A stretch of DNA of 11,634 nucleotides from Synechococcales cyanobacterium PMM_0002 (GTDB taxonomy: Bacteria; Cyanobacteriota; Cyanobacteriia; Elainellales; Elainellaceae): NCBI GenBank assembly GCA_949127925.1, contig CASBQX010000098.1, forward strand, positions 1 to 11,634, written 5' to 3'. Below are positions 1-5,424 of the stretch, one piece after another; the stretch's first letter is position 1, and every line of letters begins with the position of its first letter. The position numbers and the translations under genes are program-made. The notes under the pieces were generated by a model. It did not search any database and was not told where the DNA came from. It was given only the letters and a program-made list of their open reading frames with translations.

Positions 1-77
1 ATCTTATTTAATCCCCATTCCTTAGCCTAATTATTCCATAAAGACTTCTGGATCTTATTTAATTTCCATTCCTAAAG
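1..77. repeat. Short direct repeat, two copies 51 bp apart
   Basis: The sequence ATCTTATTTAAT followed by two variable bases and CCATTCCT occurs at 1-22 and again at 52-73, with two mismatches. The second copy runs into the stop codon of the transposase remnant at 72-155. It could be debris from an insertion event or an AT-rich element upstream of desA. No function can be assigned from sequence alone. Confidence 0.5.
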
Positions 78-155
78 GTTCAACGCACATAAATAGGTTT
101 CAACAAAGCGTTGCCGCACTCGTTCAATCGTCGCAACACTTATATCGTTTTTGCC
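72..155 (-). pseudogene. Remnant of an IS630-type transposase N-terminal helix-turn-helix
   Basis: The minus strand reads GKNDISVATIERVRQRFVET and then YLCALNL before a TAG stop at 72-74. This strongly resembles the helix-turn-helix of IS630-family transposases, where a DIS-ATVERVRQRFVEEGLEAAL pattern is usual. Only about 27 residues survive. No in-frame ATG lies just upstream, and the catalytic DDE domain and terminal inverted repeats are absent, so it is dead. The family call rests on this one motif as remembered. A non-transposase helix-turn-helix fragment is the alternative. Confidence 0.5.
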
Positions 156-470
156 ATGATTCCTTCTTGGATGGGGGAATCCCCTAATTATCAACCAAAT
201 TACCCCTCAAATCAAAGCTGACAGTCTAATAGACTCCTCTGCTGAGGGGGCACAAGTGCGTAGGCGCAACCAGGATCAAAGCACATGTGATGGCTACTAC
301 ATGCTATGATTGTAAAGATTTTTTAAGCAATCTCATGCTTGTCGCTTAAAAAACTGTGCAACCAGTAACCAGCAAACCTCCTCTTGAGTTGTCCTTGTGA
401 GCTATGTAGAGGAGTTTTTGTAGGGGCGTGTGTGCAGCCACTTAATTTTGCTGGAGATTTGACCGAATTC
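156..470 (+). promoter_or_regulatory. desA upstream region and long leader
   Basis: No gene is supported in this 315-base stretch. A possible extended -10 element, TGC-TATGAT, lies at 303-310, but I see no convincing -35 at the usual distance. If it is used, the desA leader would be roughly 150 nt long. The leader holds the two alternative hairpins listed separately. A GGAG at 453-456 lies 14 nt before the desA ATG, slightly far for a Shine-Dalgarno. The promoter assignment is an inference. Confidence 0.3.
319..353 (+). promoter_or_regulatory. Alternative hairpins in the desA leader
   Basis: TTTTTTAAGC at 319-328 is perfectly complementary to GCTTAAAAAA at 344-353, giving a 10-bp stem with a 15-nt loop. 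Inside it, AAGCA at 325-329 can pair with TGCTT at 336-340. The two stems share bases 325-328 and so exclude one another. The outer stem is mostly A-U and would melt easily. The pairing is seen in the sequence. A temperature-responsive role is only suggested by desA being a classic cold-induced gene in cyanobacteria. Confidence 0.35.
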
Positions 471-1511
471 ATGACTGCAACGCAAGATCCGATTATCACA
501 GGGTGGATGTCCTCAGCCAACGCCCACCTAGAGTTGAAAGATATAATTAAAACCCTCCCGAAAGAGTGCTTTCAGAAAGATCGCCGCAAAGCCTGGTCGT
601 TTCTATTAACGAGTGTGGCTGCTGCAAGTGTTGGATATATTGCGATCGCCACTCTTCCCTGGTTTTTCTTGCCCATCGCCTGGATTTTTACAGGCACAGC
701 CCTCACCGGCTGGTTTGTGGTTGCCCATGATTGCGGCCATCGTTCGTTTGCACAACGGCGCTGGGTCAATGATCTAGTCGGTCATATCATGATCCTGCCG
801 TCGCTTTATCCGTTTCACTGCTGGCGGATTTTACATGCCCACCACCACAGACACACCAATAAACTAGGCGAAGACAACGCTTGGCAACCTTGGACTATTG
901 AAAAGTATCTTCAGGCAACGCCCACCATTAGATTTTTCTACCGTGGTATCCGTGGGCGGTTTTGGTGGACGGCATCGCTGGTGCATTCGGGCAGCATGCA
1001 CTTTACCCTGGCCAGCTTTGCAAAACGAGATCACGCTAAAGCAACTTTTTCGATCGCCATGATCGCGATCTTTGTAGCCGTGCTCTTTCCGGCCTTGTAC
1101 CTGACTGTCGGTGCATGGGGCATTGTCAAGTTCTGGCTGATGCCCTGGCTGGTATATCACTTCTGGATGAGCACATTCACGCTAGTGCATCACACCAATA
1201 TGAATAACCAGTTTCGACCGAGCGAATCTTGGAGTGCGGCAGAAGCACAGCTAGCCGGAACCGTTCACTGTGTCTATCCACGTTGGGTAGAAATTCTGTG
1301 TCACGATATCAACGTTCATATTCCTCATCATGTGTCGGTTGCGATTCCTTCATATAATTTGCGGATGGCTCATCAAGCGTTAAAGCAACGTTGGGGAAGC
1401 CATATGCAAGAGTGTGAATTTTCCTTGGAATTGATGCAAGATATTGTGGAACAGTGTCATGTTTACGATTCAGAAAAAGTATACCAATCGTTTAGAACAA
1501 TGGAGCGCTAG
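471..1511 (+). CDS. desA: Acyl-lipid delta-12 (omega-6) fatty acid desaturase DesA
   Basis: This integral-membrane di-iron enzyme introduces the delta-12 double bond into oleoyl groups of membrane glycerolipids, using ferredoxin as electron donor. Polyunsaturated lipids made this way keep membranes fluid in the cold. The 346-residue product matches remembered Synechocystis DesA closely in length and in blocks such as DIIKTLPKECF, RRWVNDLVGHI and WLVYHFWMSTFT. The three histidine boxes are HDCGH (86-90), HAHHH (122-126) and HIPHH (283-287). Hydrophobic segments lie near 46-64, 66-84, 192-212 and 217-238. I chose ATG 471 because it gives the family N-terminus MTAT; an upstream in-frame TTG at 384 would add 29 unlikely residues. 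It appears monocistronic, ending 56 bp before a strong terminator. Box 2 is HAHHH rather than HDHHH, still fitting HxxHH. Confidence 0.95.
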   Translation: MTATQDPIITGWMSSANAHLELKDIIKTLPKECFQKDRRKAWSFLLTSVAAASVGYIAIATLPWFFLPIAWIFTGTALTGWFVVAHDCGHRSFAQRRWVNDLVGHIMILPSLYPFHCWRILHAHHHRHTNKLGEDNAWQPWTIEKYLQATPTIRFFYRGIRGRFWWTASLVHSGSMHFTLASFAKRDHAKATFSIAMIAIFVAVLFPALYLTVGAWGIVKFWLMPWLVYHFWMSTFTLVHHTNMNNQFRPSESWSAAEAQLAGTVHCVYPRWVEILCHDINVHIPHHVSVAIPSYNLRMAHQALKQRWGSHMQECEFSLELMQDIVEQCHVYDSEKVYQSFRTMER

Positions 1512-1567
1512 TCAGGTTTCCTAATTCGTTGCTGTAGTAATCGAATCGAATAAACGGTAAAATTCAG

Positions 1568-1605
1568 AATCCTGCACTAGTTATATAGTGCAGGATTTTC
1601 TGTTT
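1568..1605 (+). terminator. Intrinsic terminator of desA, possibly bidirectional
   Basis: A perfect 12-bp stem is formed by AATCCTGCACTA (1568-1579) and TAGTGCAGGATT (1586-1597) with a 6-nt loop. It is followed by TTCTGTTTTT on the plus strand. On the minus strand the stem is followed by CTGAATTTTAC, so weaker termination that way is possible. It begins 56 bp after the desA stop codon. Confidence 0.85.
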
Positions 1606-1777
1606 TTGTAATTAATCTTTGCCCAATCAATATGATGATCTGATTTGAATCAATCACCCGATAGACACAGCGCCGTTGGCCGATTCGCGTCTGATAGGCA
1701 GCAATCTGCTGGCGCGATCGCACCTCTAATAATTTTTCTAATCCATCTGCACCAAAGGTCAACCCGTTGGCCTGCAA
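1577..1777 (-). pseudogene. RelE/ParE-family toxin remnant
   Basis: The reading frame gives 66 residues from a TTG codon. Residues 28-53 read YQTRIGQRRCVYRVIDSNQ, then IIILIGQ. This resembles the C-terminal core of RelE/ParE toxins, where LYRIRVGDYRVIYRIDDD-IVILIGHR is typical. Such toxins are mRNA interferases or gyrase poisons. The usual N-terminal helical half is missing: a TAG stop lies two codons upstream of the TTG, family members are usually about 85-95 residues, and no antitoxin gene is visible beside it. Its last codons lie inside the desA terminator. I regard it as a decayed fragment, though a short expressed protein cannot be excluded. Confidence 0.4.
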
Positions 1778-1808
1778 TGGTTTCTAAAGATTTTTGCTTA
1801 GAAACCAT
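1777..1808. repeat. 11-bp perfect inverted repeat between two gene remnants
   Basis: ATGGTTTCTAA (1777-1787) and TTAGAAACCAT (1798-1808) are exact reverse complements, separated by 10 bases containing a T run. One arm abuts the start of the toxin fragment on the minus strand. The other overlaps the ATG of the Rieske fragment on the plus strand. It could be a small operator, a weak hairpin or the scar of a mobile element. Confidence 0.55.
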
Positions 1809-1977
1809 GACTAATCCTACAGGTTCCTCAACTAACCTAATGCGGGCGGCGTCATTGGCTACCCTGGAAGCAACAGGCCGCTTGCTGGTACAGTTAGACG
1901 GTCAAACCATCACCCTGTTTTATAGCGAGGGGTGCGTTTATGCCCGCACCAAATTGCTGAGATGCTGCCGCTTTTAA
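1807..1977 (+). pseudogene. Truncated 5' end of a Rieske [2Fe-2S] protein gene
   Basis: ATG 1807 opens a 56-residue frame. Its residues 12-46 contain MRAASLATLEATGRLLVQLD, then GQTITLFYSEGCVYA. This is the start of a Rieske ferredoxin-like domain as found in cyanobacterial Rieske proteins, which continue as VYAVDNRCPHMGFPL. After codon 46 (base 1944) the similarity stops, and the frame ends in 10 unrelated residues at TAA 1975-1977. Neither CxH cluster-binding motif is present, so no iron-sulphur centre can form. A deletion taking out most of the gene is the simplest explanation. The assignment relies on remembered homologues. Confidence 0.5.
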
Positions 1978-2016
1978 GCCATTGACTGAGGCGCTAGCCG
2001 TGGGGCGATCGCATGG

Positions 2017-2838
2017 TTACGGATTGCCTGGAAGTTTGGGTTGAATACGTTGGCCTTTATAAAAGGTTTCTAGACTGCCCTGATCGCCGACAAATCTCCA
2101 GTGCCAGGGTTCATAGCTTACCCCCTGCACATTATTTTTAGGAAAAGATAGCTCAAATCCAAACCGAGCCGCGTTTGCCTGTAGCCAGAGAAAAGCAGGC
2201 GTGGTTTCAAACGTAATTTCCAGATCGGTTGTAGGACGGCTGCCGTCGGCAATATCGATCGCATAGCCCGTGTGGTGTTCACTATGGCCGGGAGGAGCGC
2301 TCACCGCCGCCCGCTCGGTGGCCGTTAGACCCTGTTTAGCTTTGAGGGTAAAAAATAAGTAGGTCTGATCCGCAATGGAGCGAAATCCAGACACTGGGAC
2401 TAAGGAAATTTTGTTTGCCTTAGCGGCTTGCCCCATTGCCAAAAAGCTTTGCGCAGCGGGCTGGCGCAGTTTGATGCTGCCGTCGGCGACCACTGCGCTC
2501 AGGCTATTAGTCGGAGCCTCTTGGTACGCAACATGCCCCAATAGTAAATCGCCAGGGAGCATGCGCCAGTTTGAGGTAGCGGCTAACCCCGATTTTGCTG
2601 GGACGAACAGGCTAGAGGTAGACAGCTCAGAGCTAGGCAATTGATAGTTAGCCCAGCCCAATAGCAGCGCGATCGCCAACCCGCCAAAAAACCAGCGCCA
2701 ATGTCGCCCTAGCCGCCCTAACTGTTGAGGGGGGTGGGAATCAACGGATAGATCTGCTTCAAAATCTCGCAGGGCTTCAGGAATATCGATTTCGATGGGT
2801 TTCCCTAACGATGATTTAGATATGCCTGCGTCGTTCAC
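2017..2838 (-). CDS. VanY-type D-alanyl-D-alanine carboxypeptidase (peptidase M15B), membrane-anchored
   Basis: This zinc peptidase removes the terminal D-Ala from peptidoglycan stem peptides in the periplasm. The 273-residue protein has a cytoplasmic N-terminus of about 47 residues, one membrane helix at about 48-66, a linker, and an M15 domain at about 120-265. The metal motif SxHxxGxAxD is present as S186, H188, G191, A193 and D195. The EPWHW motif supplies catalytic E243 and third zinc ligand H246, and SGFRS (150-154) carries the substrate-binding arginine region. All expected catalytic residues are present. The start is GTG 2838, supported by AGGAG seven bases upstream (plus-strand 2846-2850). 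It lies 70 bp downstream of the phytyltransferase gene on the same strand and could share its transcript. No vancomycin-resistance genes are nearby, so a wall-remodelling role is likelier than resistance. Confidence 0.88.
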   Translation of the reverse strand: MNDAGISKSSLGKPIEIDIPEALRDFEADLSVDSHPPQQLGRLGRHWRWFFGGLAIALLLGWANYQLPSSELSTSSLFVPAKSGLAATSNWRMLPGDLLLGHVAYQEAPTNSLSAVVADGSIKLRQPAAQSFLAMGQAAKANKISLVPVSGFRSIADQTYLFFTLKAKQGLTATERAAVSAPPGHSEHHTGYAIDIADGSRPTTDLEITFETTPAFLWLQANAARFGFELSFPKNNVQGVSYEPWHWRFVGDQGSLETFYKGQRIQPKLPGNP

Positions 2839-2908
2839 TGCCTCACTCCTGCCATTTAACCCATTGTCCCATCAGTGATTGTAGTCTGAGTTAGGTCAAA
2901 GCCAACAG

Positions 2909-3907
2909 CTATGACCGCAAAAAACAGGCCAACGGGAACATCAAATATTCTAAAAAGAACAGTTTCCAGATGAATTGATAGAACCGGGTAACCGTAGATT
3001 TATCGGCAAAATCTACCCGGCGGCTTTGCAGCCAGAGGGCTAGTAGCGCCAATCCATGAGTCAGAATCATAATCCAGGGGTTGAGGGTAGGAATGGCTAG
3101 CCCCGCCACCATCATGGCCACATAGCACAGGGTTAACACGCCACGGGTGAGCCTAAAAACCGTGCGCTGCCCTAGGCGCAGGGCAAAGGTACTGATCTGG
3201 TACAGCCGATCGCCTTCCAAGTCGGGAATATCTTTGAGTAGGGCGATCGCCCAGGTAAAGACCAAAATAAACAGTGTCAGCGTCCAAACCGTAGGCGGGA
3301 TGTAGGGCGAAGCTCCCAGCTTGTCCTGGATGTGTAGAAATAACCCCAGGTTTACAATCACGCCCCGCACACTAAAAATACACAGCGATGCCCAAAACGG
3401 AAACCGCTTCAGCCGCATCGGCGGCAGCGAATAGGCGGTGCCAATCAGCAGGCTGAGGCCAACGGTTGCGGTCAGAAAGCGACCTTGGGTTAACGCTATG
3501 GCGATCGCCATCAGTCCAGCGATCGCCACAATCACCCACCCCTGCCGCCGCGAAAATTCACCCGATGCCAGCGGCAACTGCGGTTTGTTGATCCGGTCAA
3601 TCTCCACATCTTCCAGTTGGTTTAGCCCCACAATATAGACGTTGCCGCCCAGGCAGGCGAGTAGCGTGAGCAGGATCGCCACGACTGGAGGCAAGCCCAG
3701 ATCCGTCGCTGGAATGGGAGGAACGGTGGATGGGGTGGCGATCGCAATCAGCGACAGCCCAAAAATACTCAGGGTTGTTCCCACTACCGTATGAGGTCGA
3801 GAAAACTTCCAGAAAGCGTGGAGCCAGGATGCCAGTTTTGTTAAAAAGTGAGTGTTAGGGGAAGGGGAAGAAGAAATAGGAGTTTTTTGAGGCGAAATCT
3901 GGCTCAT
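2909..3907 (-). CDS. hpt: Homogentisate phytyltransferase (tocopherol synthesis)
   Basis: This UbiA-superfamily prenyltransferase joins phytyl diphosphate to homogentisate and releases CO2, giving 2-methyl-6-phytylbenzoquinol. This is the committed step of tocopherol synthesis. The 332-residue protein has the first aspartate motif NQLEDVEIDRINKP at 96-109 (D100, D104) and the second, KDIPDLEGD, at 225-233. About nine hydrophobic helices are spread between residues 40 and 330. FSRPHTVVGTTLS, FYQFIWKLFFLEYL and VRGVIVNLGLFL closely resemble remembered Synechocystis slr1736. The N-terminus has about 25-30 extra residues, rich in Ser and Pro, before WKFSRPHT. ATG 3907 is used, with only a weak GGG upstream. 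It leads a possible two-gene unit with the carboxypeptidase. A related aromatic prenyltransferase is the alternative, but similarity to Hpt is high. Confidence 0.9.
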   Translation of the reverse strand: MSQISPQKTPISSSPSPNTHFLTKLASWLHAFWKFSRPHTVVGTTLSIFGLSLIAIATPSTVPPIPATDLGLPPVVAILLTLLACLGGNVYIVGLNQLEDVEIDRINKPQLPLASGEFSRRQGWVIVAIAGLMAIAIALTQGRFLTATVGLSLLIGTAYSLPPMRLKRFPFWASLCIFSVRGVIVNLGLFLHIQDKLGASPYIPPTVWTLTLFILVFTWAIALLKDIPDLEGDRLYQISTFALRLGQRTVFRLTRGVLTLCYVAMMVAGLAIPTLNPWIMILTHGLALLALWLQSRRVDFADKSTVTRFYQFIWKLFFLEYLMFPLACFLRS

Positions 3908-3980
3908 AGATACCCGACCGAAGGTTCAGGCTCAATCTTATCGTTAGGTGGGTAGCAGCTTGATCACAGTCTGCTGTCAT

Positions 3981-4015
3981 CTACCTTTGGGGTTGTTTTT
4001 CCCAAAAATAGGTAG
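3981..4015 (+). promoter_or_regulatory. Imperfect hairpin upstream of the small repeat-protein gene
   Basis: CTACCTTTGGG (3981-3991) pairs with CCCAA (4001-4005) and AGGTAG (4010-4015), leaving a four-base AAAT bulge and a T-rich loop. If translation begins at ATG 4018, the stem would cover the AGG that could act as ribosome binding site. If the start is ATG 4066, it is simply part of the leader. It lies in the divergent gap between hpt and the small gene. Confidence 0.25.
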
Positions 4016-4065
4016 CGATGGTTGACAATGGCACTAGAGCCAAATTTTGTGAGATATTACGTCCC

Positions 4066-4206
4066 ATGGCAGAAATGAGCGATCGCAAAAAGCGGATCAT
4101 GGAACATCTCGCCCGCACGCGCGGCAACTACCTTGCGCCTGCCGCTGCCGCCCCCGCTGAACGCAAACAGCAAATTATGGATCACGTCAAGCGCACTAAA
4201 GGATAA
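4066..4206 (+). CDS. Small basic protein with a duplicated RKxxIMxHxxRTxG motif
   Basis: I do not recognise a named function. From ATG 4066 the product has 46 residues. DRKKRIMEHLARTRG and ERKQQIMDHVKRTKG are two copies of one motif, separated by a short Ala/Pro linker (NYLAPAAAAPA). Each copy looks like one amphipathic basic helix. An in-frame ATG at 4018, with AGG five bases upstream, would add 16 residues. I prefer 4066 because the codons before it are AT-rich and unlike the rest, whereas from 4066 usage matches the neighbours. ATG 4075 is a third option. The preserved internal repeat argues for a real gene. It lies 119 bp before the PTPS gene on the same strand, so co-transcription is possible. 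A nucleic-acid or protein-docking peptide is conceivable but unproven. Confidence 0.6.
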   Translation: MAEMSDRKKRIMEHLARTRGNYLAPAAAAPAERKQQIMDHVKRTKG

Positions 4207-4325
4207 ACCCCAGCCGCCGCTTTTGCCATGCAGCAAGGGGCAACAGAGGCTGAATCTTGCAGAAAATCGATCTATCCTAAAGAGAGGGTAGTTCACAGAA
4301 CTTTATACTGCCTCCTGAATTGACT

Positions 4326-5195
4326 ATGAAGTGTGTGATTAATCGTCGTGCCCAGTTTTCCGCCAGCCATCGCTACTGGCTGAACGAACTGAGTGAGTCA
4401 GAAAACGTGAAACGGTTTGGTCCCTGCACTCGTTCCCCCGGCCATGGGCACAACTATGTGCTGTTTGTGGCCATGGAGGGTGAGCTGGATCAGTACGGCA
4501 TGGTGCTAAACCTATCGGACGTGAAACAGGTCATTAAGCGAGAAATTACTAGCCAGCTCGACTTTTCTTATCTCAATGATGCCTGGGAGGAGTTTCAGCA
4601 CACCCTACCCACCACCGAAAACATGGCGCGGGTGATCTGGAATCGGCTTGCGCCCCATTTGCCATTGGTCAATATTCAGCTATTTGAACACCCCGAACTT
4701 TGGGCCGACTATCAAGGACACGACATGGACGCTTATCTCACCATTAGTACCCACTTCAGCGCCGCTCACCGCCTAGCGTTGCCCAGCCTCACCCTAGAGC
4801 AAAATTCCGAAATCTACGGCAAGTGCGCGCGGGTCAACGGCCATGGCCACAACTACCATTTGGAAGTCACGATTCAGGGCGAAATTGACCCGCGCACGGG
4901 CATGTTGGCCGACCTAGTGGCATTCCAGCAAGCGGTCGATCAGTATGTAGTCGAACCGTTTGACCACACTTTCTTAAACAAAGACATTCCTTACTTTGAG
5001 CAAGTCGTTCCCACAGCAGAAAACATTGCCGTACACATTCGCGATTTGCTCGAAGCTCCAATTCGGCAGATTGGCGCAAAGCTACACAAGGTGAAGCTAA
5101 TCGAAAGCCCGAATAATTCAGCGGAAGTCTACGGGCTGCCTCTGGCTGCTAGCCCGTCTCGTTCGCAGCAGGAACCTGCCTTAGCCAGCCTATAG
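4326..5195 (+). CDS. Fused double 6-pyruvoyl-tetrahydropterin synthase / QueD-family protein
   Basis: The family acts on 7,8-dihydroneopterin triphosphate, giving 6-pyruvoyl-tetrahydropterin (biopterin-type pterins) or 6-carboxy-tetrahydropterin (queuosine precursor). This 289-residue protein has two PTPS domains in tandem, at about 2-130 and 134-272. Numbering from ATG 4326, domain 2 has a full set: zinc ligands H148, H173 and H175, catalytic C167, the D213-H214 pair in FDHTFLN, and E260. Domain 1 keeps H15, H40, H42, C34 and E121, but the Asp-His pair reads D79-F80 (LDFSYLN), so the catalytic His is missing. A Ser/Gln-rich tail of about 15 residues ends the protein. The start is ATG 4326; TTG 4320 is in frame but less likely. 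No clear Shine-Dalgarno is seen. Cyanobacteria make glycosylated pterins, so a biopterin-type role is at least as likely as queuosine. Confidence 0.85.
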   Translation: MKCVINRRAQFSASHRYWLNELSESENVKRFGPCTRSPGHGHNYVLFVAMEGELDQYGMVLNLSDVKQVIKREITSQLDFSYLNDAWEEFQHTLPTTENMARVIWNRLAPHLPLVNIQLFEHPELWADYQGHDMDAYLTISTHFSAAHRLALPSLTLEQNSEIYGKCARVNGHGHNYHLEVTIQGEIDPRTGMLADLVAFQQAVDQYVVEPFDHTFLNKDIPYFEQVVPTAENIAVHIRDLLEAPIRQIGAKLHKVKLIESPNNSAEVYGLPLAASPSRSQQEPALASL

Positions 5196-5223
5196 ACCGT
5201 TGTTCCCCGTAGAGACGTCGATT

Positions 5224-5291
5224 CATCGCGTCTCTCCATTCATCGCGTCTCTCCATCCATCGCGTCTCTCCATCCATCGCGTCTCTGCACA
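5224..5291. repeat. Four tandem 17-bp units
   Basis: The unit CATCGCGTCTCTCCAT(C/T) is repeated at 5224-5240, 5241-5257, 5258-5274 and 5275-5291. The last copy diverges in its final five bases. The core ATCGCGTCTC also forms one arm of the palindrome at 5373-5394, so the array probably grew from a half-palindrome. It lies just downstream of the PTPS gene and before the convergent phosphoesterase gene. Units are too short, and lack the unique spacers needed, to be CRISPR. Confidence 0.9.
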
Positions 5292-5296
5292 AATGG

Positions 5297-5368
5297 CAAG
5301 GTTGCTATAGAGACGTGATGAATCGACGCATGGAGACGCGATAAATCGACGTCTCTACGGCAACCTTG
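5297..5368. repeat. Long interrupted inverted repeat
   Basis: CAAGGTTGC (5297-5305) pairs with GCAACCTTG (5360-5368). Inside it, TAGAGACGT (5308-5316) pairs with ACGTCTCTA (5349-5357). The 32 bases between carry further copies of the GAGACGCGAT and AATCGACG motifs. Together this forms an 18-bp stem with a small symmetric interruption. It resembles the dispersed TAGAGACG-type palindromes common in cyanobacterial genomes. A bidirectional terminator for the two convergent genes is possible, but no T run follows. Confidence 0.75.
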
Positions 5369-5372
5369 TACG

Positions 5373-5394
5373 GAGACGCGATGAATCGCGTCTC
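5373..5394. repeat. Near-perfect palindrome of the GAGACGCGAT type
   Basis: GAGACGCGAT (5373-5382) and ATCGCGTCTC (5385-5394) are exact reverse complements around a central GA. Further bases, CTCTAC on the right, match the ends of the related element at 5308-5357. This element ends about 30 bp before the stop codon of the phosphoesterase gene on the minus strand. Confidence 0.85.
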
Positions 5395-5424
5395 TACGGG
5401 GATGAGTGACCTTGGGCGGTCAAA

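Noticed and set aside
384..470. N-terminal extension of desA from a TTG codon
   Set aside because: The extra 29 residues do not resemble the family, whereas ATG 471 gives the MTAT N-terminus known from cyanobacterial DesA.
642..649. GCGATCGC octamers, here and at many other places, as operators
   Set aside because: They are HIP1 sites, spread over genes and gaps alike in cyanobacterial genomes. They mark the lineage rather than local regulation.
1945..2016. Frameshifted C-terminal tail of the Rieske gene (frame reading PHQIAEMLPLLSH)
   Set aside because: I could not match it with confidence to any Rieske C-terminus, so it is not annotated.
2017..2838. VanY-type carboxypeptidase as a vancomycin-resistance gene
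   Set aside because: No VanH, VanA, VanX or VanRS-like gene is present, and cyanobacteria commonly carry such D,D-carboxypeptidases for wall remodelling.
5224..5291. Short tandem units that could suggest a CRISPR array
   Set aside because: Units of 17 bp follow one another with no unique spacers, and no cas gene is present. This is a simple tandem repeat.
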